Positions 10,918 to 22,410 are shown, counted from the stretch's first letter. The stretch: DNA of 64,000 nt from Saccopteryx bilineata (GCF_036850765.1 NC_089492.1:76147982-76211981); one strand, 5' to 3'. The notes: generated by a model not told the origin, from the sequence alone. A program made the numbers and translations.

Positions 10918-11330
10918 AAAAATGGAGCCATTATACATGTTGAATAATATACACTGTAATATATTTAAATATACACTGTATTTAAGGAAGAGAGTCTGGT
11001 GCTAAAACAATTTGTGCCAGCTTATATAACCTATCCACACAAATATATATATTAGTGAATGTATAGCTACATACATAGACTCTCTCTCTGTATAAATGGA
11101 GAAGAAAATGGTAACCATAGTGGCATTGCCACCCAAGGAATATAGCCCAGGAGACAGAAATGACAGGGGGATTTACATTTTGCAACCTTTCAGTTATTTT
11201 GAATTTTGTGTCATGTGCATTAATTACCTGGTCACATTAAGTCAAAAATGATGTTGGAGAAGTGTTTCAAAAATATACTGAGATCTTTTATAAAGGTGAA
11301 TAATAAAATGAAATATTCAAAAAAAGATTA

Positions 11331-11737
11331 TTTTGTAATTTGTTGGAAATTTTAGATATATGGATGGCTTATAAATCAATATACTGATGGTGATTTTTCA
11401 GAGTACAATTACAGGTGTTTTCCTGGTCTTTTTCTCCATCTATATTTTCTTATCTCTCTAAAATGAACAACTATTTTCAGCTGCCCATAAAGTATTTTTA
11501 ACTCAAACATTTTTTTAACTTCCACTAAATATTAAATCCTAGATCCCTTGGACATTTTCTAATAAAAATATATCGCTAAGATTATGGGTTCATACAGCTG
11601 GTACCTTACCCAGTGGAAATAAAATTTGGGAGAGTCTCAAGAGGGAGATTTTACCACAGTAAACAATGAAAACATAAACAATGAACCCCAAAAGGAAAAT
11701 AAAACAATCTTAGCCTACAACAAAAGGATCAGTAGTG
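11331..11737. other. AT-rich unassigned DNA
   Basis: No gene or clear repeat recognised; it may contain further decayed L1. Confidence 0.4.
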
Positions 11738-11897
11738 GCTTGGCCGGATCGGTTGGTTAGAGCATCACCCGAAGGCACGGAGGTTGCCAGTTGGATCCCC
11801 AGTCAGAGTACACAGACAGGGACAGATCAACGTTTCTCTCTCGCTCGCTCTCTCCCTCTAAAATCAAGCAATGAATTTTTTTTTAAAAAAAAAAAGA
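11738..11897 (+). mobile_element. tRNA-derived SINE, type D (short)
   Basis: The head 'cggttggttagagcatcacc' is followed by the B-box region 'ccagttggatccc', the body 'gacagatcaacgtttctctc', 'ctctaaaatcaa' and an A/T tail. Confidence 0.75.
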
Positions 11898-12380
11898 TCA
11901 GTAGCACAGAAGTTCAGGGAATTGGGTGTTCTTTTTTGCTCTGAACTATGAGGGTATCTGTTTAGACTGAGTGTGTGGATTATTCTGTTTGAGATCTTGC
12001 TGATCACTCCCAACCCCACTTACTGCTCAGCTTTCCCCTGGGGACCCCGCAGGCTTCAGCATAAAAATAAATGCAGGAAGTCAATGAGAGCTAACAAAGA
12101 CATGAGCACCATATGGAAAGTGAAGCTTGATCCAAGAAACAGAAAGCCTGGGTGGGTCACACCCAAAGATTTGTGAGCAGACCTTCAAAACTGTCAGCCA
12201 GCCATCTCCACATTTGTTTTACTTTCACACAAGTGACAGCTCACATTTCTGTTATCACTAAGGCGTAATTACAATGCTGAAATCACAGGGACAGATCCCT
12301 GTGTCACCGTTTTCTTGCCGCCTTCTCCTATCCCCACATTTTTGCCCTTCCTTCTCCCCCCACCCCCTTCAGTAAAGTTT

Positions 12381-12421
12381 GAGTGTGAGTGTGAGTGTGT
12401 GTGTGTGTGTCTGTGTGTGTT
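12381..12421. repeat. (TG)n microsatellite, interrupted
   Basis: GTGAGTGTGAGTGTG grades into pure TG units with one C interruption. Confidence 0.9.
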
Positions 12422-12824
12422 ACATTCAAACACAAATAAAATGCTTAGTGGCTGGTTGACTATCACTTCCATATAACAGTGCTAAACTACAGGTTATTAA
12501 TAACATGAGAACACCGATTGTAAATATTTATTCAGCCCCATTAAAGGTAGTCAGGAGGCTTTGTTGTTTTTTTTATTTTTTTCAACACAATGTGTGCTCT
12601 AGTTAGCATGGAGCAGGAAATACCACACACATTAGATGTGCTGTGCCGGGCTTAACATGATGAAATTCTTGACAGGCACCAGCAGGTTAAGGCGCATTTT
12701 AAATCACTTGATGCTGATGTAGCTCTCTGTATAAGCAGTGTACTTTATACAAAGTCTTGGTATGGAAGAGGGTGATGCACTATTAGAACCTGAGCCTGAT
12801 GCTGAAGAGTATTAGAATATGCCA

Positions 12825-12829
<5 letters not shown>

Positions 12830-12858
<29 letters not shown>
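12830..12858. repeat. (CA)n microsatellite
   Basis: Pure AC dinucleotide run visible in the sequence. Confidence 0.95.
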
Positions 12859-12861
<3 letters not shown>

Positions 12862-15039
12862 GTTCATTTCCAAACTCTACAGCTCTGGTACATGAAACCA
12901 GTAGCATTTTGACAGTTTCATATAAAAAGAAAGATATAAGGAGACATTTTCAATAGAGATGTGCATTTAAGTCAAGAGGTAGGGCATTTAACTTTGCATC
13001 CAGTGTTTTCTTACTTTTTAAAGGGATAGATAAATGCAAGAAAGTCCACACATGTTAAATAAAATATAAGTTTAAAAAATTCTAAAATGGCATGATGCAG
13101 TGTTAAAAACTGCAAAACAATCACAATTCAGGAGATAAATCGTTTTATAAGCCTTCTTTCTGTCAACTTCATTTGTTAGCAAACATGGATTACAGTCCCA
13201 GGTTCCTCCTCCACATGAAGCCAGGTGTCTCAGAGTCACTGCCGACTAAGCCATCCATGCCACTTGCTCAAAAACCTCATGTGTAACCCTCCAAGCCCAG
13301 TACAGCCTCATCAGCAACTTTCTCAGCCTAACCACAAAGTTCTGCTTCTTTAAAACTGCACAGGGAACAAGAGTAGGAGGAAGCAGGAAGCCAGCGTCCC
13401 ACTTGAAGGGTCATCAGCAGTTCTGACAGCTGGAAGGTGATCCCAGGCATGTCCCCTTCCATCATAGGTGGTCCAGACATTTCTGAGCCCCTACTGTGTG
13501 TCATGGGAATACAAAGATGAAAAGGCAAAAGAGACAGGCAGGTAGAACCAGAACTGGAAGTTGTTACCCAGCACAGCTGCGCAGGGAGCCCGCCGATCTT
13601 GCCCAGGCAGGTGACTCATCGGTCATTCTGAAACTGGACTCCAGACTCTCCACGTGAAGAGGGTGAATCTCCCTCGCCCTCGAGAATAACAATTAAAAAC
13701 AAGGACTAACATGACTGACTAATATCTTGACCAGAAGGAAAAGAATCTGAAAATTAGAGACAGATAAACAATGCACTAATAAGCTAAAGAACTTATAAAA
13801 TATCTTAGGTGTGAGCACAGGCACACGCACACACACACACAAACTAGTCCTATAAAAACCACACAAAGTATACCAGCCAGTTGGAATACTATAGCGGTAC
13901 TAATGACTGGTTCTTACCAGCCAAGCTAGAGTACAAAAATCTAGTAGAGAAAGTCACACACAGCTATTGACAGATACCAAACACAATCCTTATAAAAACA
14001 TCTTTGTGTTCAAGATTAACAATGAAAGACATGCACAAATGGGCATGTTCACATGTATGACACCCCTGCTGTCCCCACTAAAAATGAGACCGAACAATGC
14101 TGGCTGACAGGGTAGCTTCCGGCCTTCTCCTAACAACACATATAGGATTGTGACTCTGACTCAAACATTTCAGTGTTTAATGTGTGCAAATCACCAGGTA
14201 ACTCAACTGAGGAAAAACGTAAAGTACATGCTTCTCACCTCAAGAAATTCATAATACAGACCATATGTGTGCATGTGTAGATATACATAATCGTGTATTA
14301 CATACGTGCATATGTAAAATAGATAGTCCATGTGATAAGTGGTCAGATATTAAGGGTGAGATTAATTTGAGGGGTGAGAAGAACAGTAAAGGTTGAGAAG
14401 CTCCAAAGCATCTATCTTACAACTTCTCAAAAGTGAAATTCCATAGTGTATATGGAACATGGTTATCCTTACATAAAACCACACATGAAGGTAAATACTG
14501 GAGAGGGTGATAAGCAAAAAATGAAAATTGTCCTGTTGGGGCTCACTCTCACCCCAACTTTCTTCTAAAAATGACTGTATTGTTCCTTAGCATTTATGCA
14601 ACTTTTTAAAAGCATGTTGTACATCCATTACAGTTACTGAGTTATTACGGACAAAGACCTCTAGGACGTAGCAACACTGAAACCTGAAAGCCCTACGGGT
14701 ACTCTAAGGCCACCTCTCTTGAACAATGCACTTGCACTTGATATACTGATTTCAGAACCATGTGCCGGTCCAAAGCTGTAATCATTAGACAAAGTGTCTT
14801 GTGTGGTGGTGTTTCACCTTGATGCACCAAGGAAGATCCTTACTCTGAAAAGCTGCCTCCCCCCCCCCCCATAAGCCCACAGACATCACTACACAGTTGG
14901 GGACACCTGGCATATTAAATACCTGAGTCCAAACCATCACCATGAGATCAAAACACCACCAAAATCCTACCATTACTCAGGAGAAGACAGGGAGTCAGTA
15001 TAGGGAAGGGGGATCATATTCCCATCCAGAGGGGTGAAA

Positions 15040-15620
15040 TGACTTGGTCCCCCAGTGCCTCAGTTTCCATCAGTTACAAGAGCCAGCAGTGCAGCGCCCG
15101 CTCTGCGCTGCCTGCCACCCAAACCGCAAGACGATCGCAGCCCTGGCCGTCTCTGCCTCCCAGAACCTTCTCCATCATCGTTTCCTCCGACCGCCGCTGG
15201 TGCCCTCGCTCTGGCCCCGCCACACCAGGAAGCGCGAGCGGACCCCGGAGACAGCACCTGCGGTGCCAGCGCACAGCTGTGCACCTGCTGGGCTGCGCGC
15301 CCACCCGCCCCACACCGTACCTGGCTCGCCACGCTCCATGTCACCAGTCCGCCCGCCGCCTCAGTCCTCCGCTCCGCCCGCCGGCCGTCCCTGCCCGATT
15401 GCGCCGCCGGCTCCTCCTCGCCTCCTCGCCACTCCCGCGGAGTCCCCGCCCCGGAGGCGTCGGGCGGTGGCGCTTTCTCCAGCGCCACCTAACCACCTGA
15501 CGGGCTACCGGTGCGCCCGCCACGTTGCTGGGCGGCAGGGCGGGGCCAGAGGGGACCTAAGACCTCCCGGAAGGCTGCGTGGGGGCGAGGTGGATTTCGG
15601 GTGGGACCCTCAAGTTATTT
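15040..15620 (-). promoter_or_regulatory. CpG-island promoter
   Basis: This is by far the most CpG-dense block in the window, with abrupt edges to AT-rich DNA. It contains no repeats. On the minus strand it has a GC box ('cccgccc' within 'ggccccgccctgccgccc') and an ETS-type site (CCGGAAG on the plus strand at 15567-15573), typical of TATA-less housekeeping promoters. Downstream of these on the minus strand lies an ATG-containing exon with a splice donor (15321-15339), which is why I assign minus as the main direction. Transcription in both directions is possible. Confidence 0.72.
15321..15339 (-). CDS. Putative first coding exon (start codon plus 19 bases), gene unknown
   Basis: On the minus strand an ATG with strong Kozak context (G at -3, G at +4; 'ggtgacATGGAG') opens the frame M-E-R-G-E-P. 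It is followed by CCAG|GTACGG, a plausible splice donor, leaving phase 1. No upstream ATG occurs in the roughly 150 GC-rich bases that would be the 5' UTR. The placement inside a CpG island with GC-box and ETS motifs is what a real exon 1 looks like. I do not recognise a protein starting MERGEP and could not find exon 2 with confidence. Frames that read straight through the donor run through CpG-rich sequence without domains and are probably not coding. Confidence 0.45.
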
Positions 15621-16035
15621 CTACACCGTTTCCTCCGAAGCTTCCACAACGCCCTTTCCCTGCCTCCTGAGCACCTGCCGCCAGGTACTCCTGAGTGGGA
15701 CGCGCAGGAAGGATATTTAGAAATGCCTTTTCCCCCTTATAGTCCTCATATTCTTCTCTAACCGAAATCATACCCGATCCCGCCTGCAGCAGCTGGGTCC
15801 CAACAGGAGAAAATGACACAGAAGCTAGAAAATTGTATATACCTCTGTCTTTTCACAGAAAGTTTGCATTTTTCAGTGACAAATTAGGAAGATCTCTGTT
15901 CTGAGTGCAGGATAAAGACAACACTCTAAAATGAATTAAATGAAATGTTTGAAATTATTTAAAATAAAATCACATTAAATTTTAAATTAATCAAAGGGCA
16001 ACATTATCAGTGGAGATCTGTTGAAAATGTACTTT
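15621..16035. other. CpG-island shore, no gene seen
   Basis: Sequence falls from GC-rich to AT-rich. No repeat or exon recognised. Confidence 0.4.
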
Positions 16036-16375
16036 GAGACCCTGGCCAGTGGCTCAGTGAATATTGTCACCGGGCATATGGACTTCCTGGTTCAAATCCT
16101 GGTCAGGGCACACAGGAAAAGCCACCATCTGCTCTTCTTCCTCCGCTCTCTCCCCCTTCTCTCCCTCTTGCCATCCCACAGCCAGTAGTTCCACTGATTC
16201 CAGTGCATCTACTCAGGTGCTGAGGATGGGTCAGTGGAGCCTCCTGCCTCAGTGGCTAAAAATAGTTCTGTTGTCAACATCTGCCCCAGATCGGGGTCAG
16301 GGAGGATCCTCATCCAGGCATATGCGTGAGTCTGTCTATCTTCCCTACTCTCACTTAAACTAAAAAAAAAAAAGA
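16036..16375 (+). mobile_element. tRNA-derived SINE, type A (old copy)
   Basis: The head 'ccctggccagtggctcagtg' and B box 'ggttcaaatcc' are followed by type-A body landmarks: 'gccaccatctgctcttc', 'gtgctgaggatgg', 'gcatatgcgtgagtctgtct', then an A tail. More diverged than the copies at 26125 and 35006. Confidence 0.8.
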
Positions 16376-17015
16376 ATAAGAAATGTTTTGAAGCTTCACA
16401 TCCATTGGCCAAGGGACAGGTTGAAGTGCTTGGAACAGGACTTTTAATTATTAGCATTAGCACTGGTTTAAAGTGTGTTGTACAATTACTCATCTTTCAT
16501 GAAGTCACTTTGATTCTGTCACTCTAAGGTGGCACCTCGATTTTATAAGCCATCTGAGTCTGCAAGTAAGGCAGTTTCTTTCTTGTTACCCAGAGACTTT
16601 GCCTTGGCCTTGGCCTTCAACTGGTGGAGTGGCACAGTACTCCAGGCACACTAGGCTCTTATGTGATTTTTAGTTGTCATGGTCCGCAGAAGACTCCTTG
16701 CTAGTGCACTCTATGCAAAGCGCACCTCCCACCACTGGGGGACCTCCCCTCTGGATTCCTGTTGGTACCACTCCTGTCTGCACTCCTCTCTCAGGCCAGC
16801 TGGTGACAACTAGACATCCTACCAAATCATAGCCTAGAAGCTTATATGCTCCAGCAGGTCAAGGATCATTTTGGACATGTTTTAATCCCTTTTATTATAC
16901 CATGCATTGAAAAATATTGTAAGTTTACCTTTTGGGTTTGCATTTTAAAATGAGGTATATTGTATCTGCTAGCAATCTAGTGTTTGTAACAAAGATGTAC
17001 AATCATATGCTTTTC
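16376..17015. other. Unassigned DNA
   Basis: No gene or confidently named repeat. Confidence 0.4.
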
Positions 17016-17022
17016 AAAACTA

Positions 17023-17340
17023 ATTTTTTTTGGGGGGGGACAGAGACAGAGAGAGGGACAGATAGGGACAGACAGACAGGAAGAGAGAGAGATGAGAAGC
17101 AGCAATTCTCCATTGCAGCTCCTTAGTTGTTCATTGATTGCTTTCTCATATGTGCCTTGACCAGGGCACTACAGCAGATTGAGTGACCCCTTGCTCAAGC
17201 CAGAGACCTTGGGCTCAAGCTGGTGAGCCTTGCTCAAACCAGATGAGCCTGTGCTCAAGCTGGCGACCTCAGGGTCTCGAACCTGGGCTCTCTGTGTCCC
17301 AGTCCAGTGCTCTATCCATTGCGCCACTGCCTGGTCAGGC
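17023..17340 (-). mobile_element. tRNA-derived SINE, type B
   Basis: On the minus strand 'gcctgaccaggcagtggcgc' begins the head and 'ggttcgagacc' is the B box, followed by repeated 'agcttgagc' units. The flanking 7-bp repeat 'aaaacta' at 17016-17022 and 17341-17347 marks the insertion. Confidence 0.87.
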
Positions 17341-17487
17341 AAAACTATTTTTTTTTTAATGTAATGATAAGATAAATGTTGGCATTGGCAGGAAATTCTA
17401 TTAGGTAAAGAATTTTTGACTAGCTGCGGCTCAGATCTACCATATAAAGATAACATCTGGACTCACTTATGTACAAATAAATACATT

Positions 17488-18076
17488 GTGTCCGTAAAGT
17501 CATGGTGCACTTTTAACCAGTCACAGGAAAGCCACAAAAGATGATAGAAATGTGAAATCTGCACCAAATAAAAGGAAAACTCTCCCAGTTTCATACCTAT
17601 TCAGTGCAGTTCGATGTGGGCTCATGCACAGATTTTTTAGGGCTCCTTAGGTAGCTATCCCGTATAGCCTCTACAGACTCGTCACTGACTGATGGCCTAC
17701 CAGAACGGGGTTTCTCCACCAAACTGCCGGTTTCCTTCAACTGCTCATCCCACCGAGTAATGTTATTCCTATGTGGTGGCGCTTCATTATAAACTCACCG
17801 ATATTCACGTTGCACTTTGGTCACGGATTCGAATTTAGCGAGCCACAGAACACATTGAACTTTCCTCTGTACCATCCACATCTCGACTGGCATGGCCATG
17901 GGCTGCTCCGCTGCATATACGGTGTTACGTCATCATCTGCGCATGCGCACATGCTGCCACATCATCCTACAGAAACTGGGAGGGTTTTCCTTTTATTTGG
18001 TGCAGATTTCACATTTCTATTGTCTTTTGTTGCTTTCCTATGACCAGTCAAAAGTGCACCATGACTTTATGGACAC
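17488..18076 (-). mobile_element. Tc1/mariner-like DNA transposon, internally deleted
   Basis: The ends are long inverted repeats of about 100 bp. The plus-strand left end 'gtgtccgtaaagtcatggtg' mirrors the right end 'caccatgactttatggacac' with one mismatch, and the match continues through 'ttggtgcagatttcacattt'. Between them, the minus strand retains the N-terminal helix-turn-helix of a transposase but no catalytic domain. The target duplication is unclear, and I did not see the expected TA pair. Confidence 0.8.
17590..17895 (-). pseudogene. Transposase N-terminal fragment (helix-turn-helix, mariner type)
   Basis: From an ATG near 17895 the minus strand reads about 100 codons, including KVQCVLWLAKFESVTKVQRE and later ETGSLVEKPRSGRPSVSDE and RSPKKSVHE. 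This pattern is typical of the DNA-binding region preceding mariner-type DDE domains (the DUF4817-like helix-turn-helix). One in-frame TGA follows the EYR motif, looking like a C-to-T change in a CGA/CGC codon. The frame stops shortly after RSPKKSVHE, just inside the right-hand inverted repeat. The catalytic D,D,D/E region is absent, so it is inactive. Confidence 0.7.
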
Positions 18077-18189
18077 CCATTGGTTAGAAAAATTATTTAC
18101 TCTATTCATATTTATTTAATTTGCTATGTTGTGATGGATTTAACTATATGTATGTGGGGAGAAAAAATTCCTTGTTTTTTAAAAAGCAT

Positions 18190-18660
18190 CGATGCTTGTT
18201 CCCATCTGTGGCAGAGAAGGCTAACAGCCTATCTAATATCTTGCTCTCCCATTGTCCTTTCAAAGAGAGCCCAGGCATTGTTTGGCGTAGCAGGGCATCC
18301 GGCTGAAACACTAGCCACCACTTCAGCCTCCCTTGCAGCTAGAGTTGGTTCCCTGACACAGTGGCCGGTGTGACACAAGCAAATATTGCTAGTTGGATCC
18401 TCCAAGAAATCATGTAAGATGAAAACAGACTTGGCAACATAATTCTGCCTTTCTCCAGTCCCTTCCTGCCTGGAAGGGCAGCAGTCACTTTGCTAGCACA
18501 GGAAGAAAGCCACGTCAAGGACGGCAGCGGAGACAGGCAGAAATAAGCCAGGTCTGCAAGGACGTCAGGAGGAAGTACACACCTAATAATTTGAAGCCAC
18601 TCGAGTCGGCTGCCTGTTACGTGGAGCCAAAGGCGGTCCTAACATGCAACATGTTGTTTA
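18190..18660. repeat. Ancient dispersed repeat, family unnamed
   Basis: Segments such as 'cctcccttgcagctagagtt', followed by 'ggcagcggagacaggcaga' and 'aatttgaagccactcgagtc', resemble an old mammalian interspersed repeat that I cannot name securely. Confidence 0.35.
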
Positions 18661-20470
18661 AAATTTTTCCTTCTTGTTATGTATCAACACAAGTGTGTTC
18701 CTGCAGTCCTGAGCCTTGGGTGAATATTAACTTCTTTTCCCTATGAGATTAAATAAGCACTATCCACACCATAAAGAGCCCAATGCGTGCTATTTCCACA
18801 CATTCCTTCTTTATGAATATGAAAGCCTGATTCTCTCTGGTGCCTTCCCTCTGCTTCATTTATCTTCCTGAAAAACAAACCACACTGACAACTCGGGCTG
18901 TGTCCCCTCCCAGGTGAGTGGACCTGGTATTTTCACACTCAGCGGACACTCTGGAGAGTGGCCAGCGTGTACACAGAGCATCTGCATACATGTGGCTGAG
19001 CCATCCCTTCTAAAGCTCACAACATGAGGAAGACACTAGATAGACTGTGCTCTCGCTGTTCATAGTGACATGGATTCTTTCCTAAGTTTCTTTTTTTCCA
19101 AGACCCATTCAGTGGTGAAGCATTGACAAGAAACTTTTCCCCCAAAGCAGGTGAATTGAAACAAATGAACATAAGGGGATAGGTAGACATGGAGGCTATA
19201 CACTGTATATGGAAAGGGCACCTGCCCTCATTGTACCTGCCCCTCCCAACAGCCAGCAGAAAGCACATGGAATGTGTAGATATCAGAGACTCTCAGCAGG
19301 CCTAACCCTCACGTTGTGGGACCTGAGGCAAGGGCTCAAGTATAGGCCCTGCTTTCCCGTCTGGCTCTGTCCTACATTCATAGGGCCTGGTATGCTCCTG
19401 CATGTGGGCACCTCAGCCAAATATGCCATCTCTAGCCACCTTTCCCATCAGCCACCCCATGGCCGTACCTCAGCTTAAGGTTGCACTCAAAAACGTTGTC
19501 CTGGGCAAAAGGCTAAAACAAAAGTCCTGGACACACACCCAGGGCAGCTTAGGAGGGAAATTTGGGAGTAAGTTGTAGGCACTCAGCACGCAGGTGATGA
19601 AGAGGGCGTAGGAATGGGTGGGCACGTCCATTTGACACCAAGGACTGCTCACCCAGAGGGGAGGCCCCAGTGGGCAGTCTCTGAACCCTGGGCCCAGGCC
19701 AGGGGCATTCTGGAGTCTGGGTCTGGCGTGCCCAGATTAGATTCAGTATACCCAGTTTAATGTGAATTTTTGATGAACAACAAATAATGTTTTAGTGTAA
19801 GTATAGCCCCTGCAATATTTACAGCATACATATACTTTAAAAAGGGCCCATTGTTTACCTAAAATTCTTAATGGGTCCCGTATTTTTATTTGCTGTCAAC
19901 CCTGTCTGTATCTACGGGCACCTCTGGCTCTCTGATTAGGCAAACATCTGAGGGCAGGTGATATCACAATTTTGAAAAAGTTATCATAATCCAGTGTTAG
20001 GAATTTCAGGAAATCAAAAGCAAGTTTTGGAGAGATACTGATTCGATATCAGGTAATTGACATTTAATTGCTAAAGAAAATATTTCAGCTTTGCATTCTC
20101 TCGGCTACGGAAAACATGGTGAATGTGAAATAAACAACTTGGAAATGTGTAAAAATGGGTATTGGCAGGAAAGAGCACTTCATACTAATGGAAGTTAGAC
20201 ATGCGGATCTCTAAACGTTCACAAGAAGCAATTTCATATTATTGATTTTGTTAAGAAAGCCATAGACCACTTAATCTTCCTGGTACATTTTTAAGCCACA
20301 TTGAATTCTGCGTTGATCAGATTATATCAGATACATTTGAGGAAGACACTGAATACTTGTAAAATGCCTCCAATGGCCATGTTTTCTGAAGGCAGCCCTA
20401 ATCTCAAAGTTTCTTGAATGAAGTAAGTGTGTTCCATTGAGCATGTGAATTTAAGAAATGTTTAATTCTG
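18661..20470. other. Unassigned DNA, no gene seen
   Basis: No recent repeats and no convincing coding exon on either strand. Short open frames lack domains. Confidence 0.45.
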
Positions 20471-20474
20471 AAGA

Positions 20475-20980
20475 AGGGAATGAGAAAAGTAGAATAATAT
20501 GGTTCCCCTATGCAATATAGCCCCATCATTGTGTCCCTGGGAAATGAATTGTGACCTGGAGAGGTATATGCAGAAAGCATGTTGGGGGTCAAGCCTGTGG
20601 GGCAGGGAAGCGAGCAAGGTTAAAGTGGGAAGGGTGACTTGCAGTACGGTCATAGCAATAGACTCATCCCCTCCCTCCAGGAGCTCTGAAGCTGAGATGT
20701 CTCTTCCAAGCTCTCTCACATTGAAGCAAGGGGCCCTGACTTTATACCCTACAGTGACCCATCCTACTAAGTAGGCTGCCCTCGGCAGATAATCTTGGGC
20801 AAGGTGACTTTCTCCCGCTGAGGGCAGTTCTCCAAGAGGAGCACAGTGGCAGACATCAGCTGCTAACACTCCCAGACCCTCAGGCCTGAGTGGTGGTACC
20901 ACTTAGCATCCTCTTAATCACGTCTATAAACTGCACTGAGCAAGGAAATAAAACCTAAACCTACTTTACAATGAAATTGG
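20475..20980. repeat. Possible old LTR or other mid-length repeat
   Basis: The block has the texture of a retroviral LTR: 'gcctgtggggcagggaagcg', a TATA-like 'gactttataccc' and, near the right end, 'aggaaataaaacc'. No TG...CA ends or duplications could be fixed. A minus-strand open frame over 20462-20902 has no recognisable domain and is probably fortuitous. Confidence 0.3.
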
Positions 20981-20998
20981 AGTTTAAGAAAAATGTTT

Positions 20999-21380
20999 GC
21001 CCTGACTGGTTGGTGCAGCAGTAAAGCATCAGCCTGGCATGTGGAAGTCCAGGGTTCAATTTCTGGTCAGGGCACACAGGAGAAGTGATCATCTGCTTCT
21101 CCACCCCTCCCACTCCCCCTTCTTTCTTTCTCTTTCTTCTCCTCCTGCAGCCATGGCTCGAATGGTTCAAGCAAGTTGGCCCCGGGCATTGAGGATGGTT
21201 CCATGGCCTCACCTCAGGTGCTGAAATAGTTCAGTTGCCAAGCAACAGAGAAGCAGCCCCTATGGGGCTTGCCAGGTGGATCCCAGTTGGGGCACATGCA
21301 GGAATTTGTCTCTCTGCCTCCCTGCCTCTCACTTAATTTAAAAATAAAAATAAAAAAGGAAAGAGAGAGAGAGAAAAAGA
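20999..21380 (+). mobile_element. tRNA-derived SINE, type A
   Basis: The head 'gccctgactggttggtgcag' and B box 'gggttcaatttc' are followed by 'aagtgatcatctgcttctcc', 'gcattgaggatgg' and an A-rich tail. The 13-bp duplication 'aagaaaaatgttt' lies at 20986-20998 and 21381-21393. Confidence 0.88.
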
Positions 21381-21563
21381 AAGAAAAATGTTTCACTGCC
21401 CAAATGATAGGCTGTTTGGCCCAGAGCCTTCTTCAAGGAGCCAAAGGTATACTCCTAATGACATTTCAATGATAGTCTATGACATCACTAAAATTTTTCC
21501 AAAGACACTCCAAAGAAAAATGCACTCATAGTGGGTTTTAAGCTTAGTTGTGTAAAAGAGAAA

Positions 21564-21737
21564 GGGGGGGGGGGGAGAGGGAGAGAGGAGAGAAAAGAAG
21601 AAGAATGAGGAGGAGGAAGAGTAGGGAAAATGAAAGAAGGAAAAGAAGGAAAGAAGGAGGGGAAGAAGGAAGGAAGGAAGGAAGGAAGGAAGGAAGGAAG
21701 GAAGGAAGGAAGGAAGGAAGGAAGGAAGGAAGGAAAT
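21564..21737. repeat. Long homopurine tract ending in (GGAA)n
   Basis: Nearly every base on the plus strand is A or G. A G run, GA-rich mixed sequence and then about seventeen tandem GGAA/GAAG units at roughly 21668-21735 follow one another. The mirrored pyrimidine strand gives spurious Ser/Leu/Pro open frames. Confidence 0.92.
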
Positions 21738-22285
21738 GAATTTCATGGATCTGTCCCAAAGCCCAAGATGCACAATAGGTAAGTGCTCTTTCTCTGCAGA
21801 TATACAATGTTAAAATGATGGATCATTGAAGAGCATCTCTCCTTCCCTCACTTATCTCCTCTCTGGCTTCCTCCCCAGGGAAAATTCAAGAAGCAGAGCT
21901 TTCTCAAGTAAACCATTAGCTGCGGATGTGAAATCACATACCAGAGCACTACTCCTTCTGACACTGGAGAGAAAAATATTCTCTCTGCAGTCTCCACTAA
22001 TAAACCATCTGAGTACTTCCCCTTAGTCAAGGGACTCACAAGTCCTACTTGCTGGCCCATGGGTGAATTGTCTGCTAGATATTTCCTACGGTTCTCAACA
22101 TTTTCTCTCAAGTTTCAAATTTTGCGCTGAGAAACAAATTGAGCTGTTTTCTCCAATTCACACTCCATGATATTCAACACTGAAATTCTAATGAAGACAA
22201 AATCGATGTGAGGGTAAACATTCTGACCGCCCCCCCCCACACACACACACTACCTTGGGGCAACAAAATGGCATCTTGCAAATGA
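21738..22285. other. Unassigned DNA
   Basis: No gene recognised. A C run followed by (AC)n lies near 22230-22252. Confidence 0.4.
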
Positions 22286-22410
22286 GGACATTGAGACAAA
22301 AAAATATTAAGGAACTTACTTAAAATCACAGACCTCTTAAATGTCAGAGTGTAACTCACCAGATAGCTCCCTTCCAGCTTAGAGATCTTCCTACCACACC
22401 ATTACAGCAA
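22270..22410 (-). repeat. MIR-like ancient SINE
   Basis: On the plus strand 'aaatgaggacattgagac' and 'aaggaacttacttaaaatca' are in the order of reverse-oriented MIR core sequence. Confidence 0.5.

Larger units (their letters stand above)
9190..11330 (+). mobile_element. Old LINE-1 (3' half), interrupted
   Basis: L1-like landmarks appear in order: 'tggatgaaagatttaaatgt', 'aaatgggcaaagtctgtgaa', 'gaacagacatttcacag', 'aagggaaaccgcaatgtctg', then after interruptions 'aatatggtatgcctacaaat' and a 3' UTR-like AT-rich tail. Frame-disrupting changes are frequent. It hosts a solo LTR at 9955-10459 and a composite SINE at 10515-10917, both with clean target duplications. The 3' boundary is approximate. 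Confidence 0.7.
11898..15039. other. Unique-looking DNA upstream of the CpG island, no gene seen
   Basis: No recent SINE or L1. It holds (TG)n at 12381-12421, (CA)n at 12830-12858, a shorter CA run near 13830, and a run of C near 14863. A segment near 13440-13510 ('tctgagcccctactgtgtgt') belongs to a very old dispersed repeat. If the CpG-island gene is transcribed on the minus strand, this region would be its first intron. Confidence 0.5.

Noticed and set aside
15060..15488. Minus-strand 142-codon frame across the CpG island
   Set aside because: It opens on GTG rather than ATG, is in a different frame from the strong-Kozak ATG and reads through the likely splice donor.
15044..15670. Long plus-strand open frames across the CpG island
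   Set aside because: Several frames on both strands are open at once, as expected of CpG-rich DNA. Compositions are Pro/Ala/Arg-rich with no domain, and some start without ATG.
21477..21807. Leu/Pro/Ser repeat proteins on the minus strand
   Set aside because: Translation of the complement of the purine/GGAA tract.
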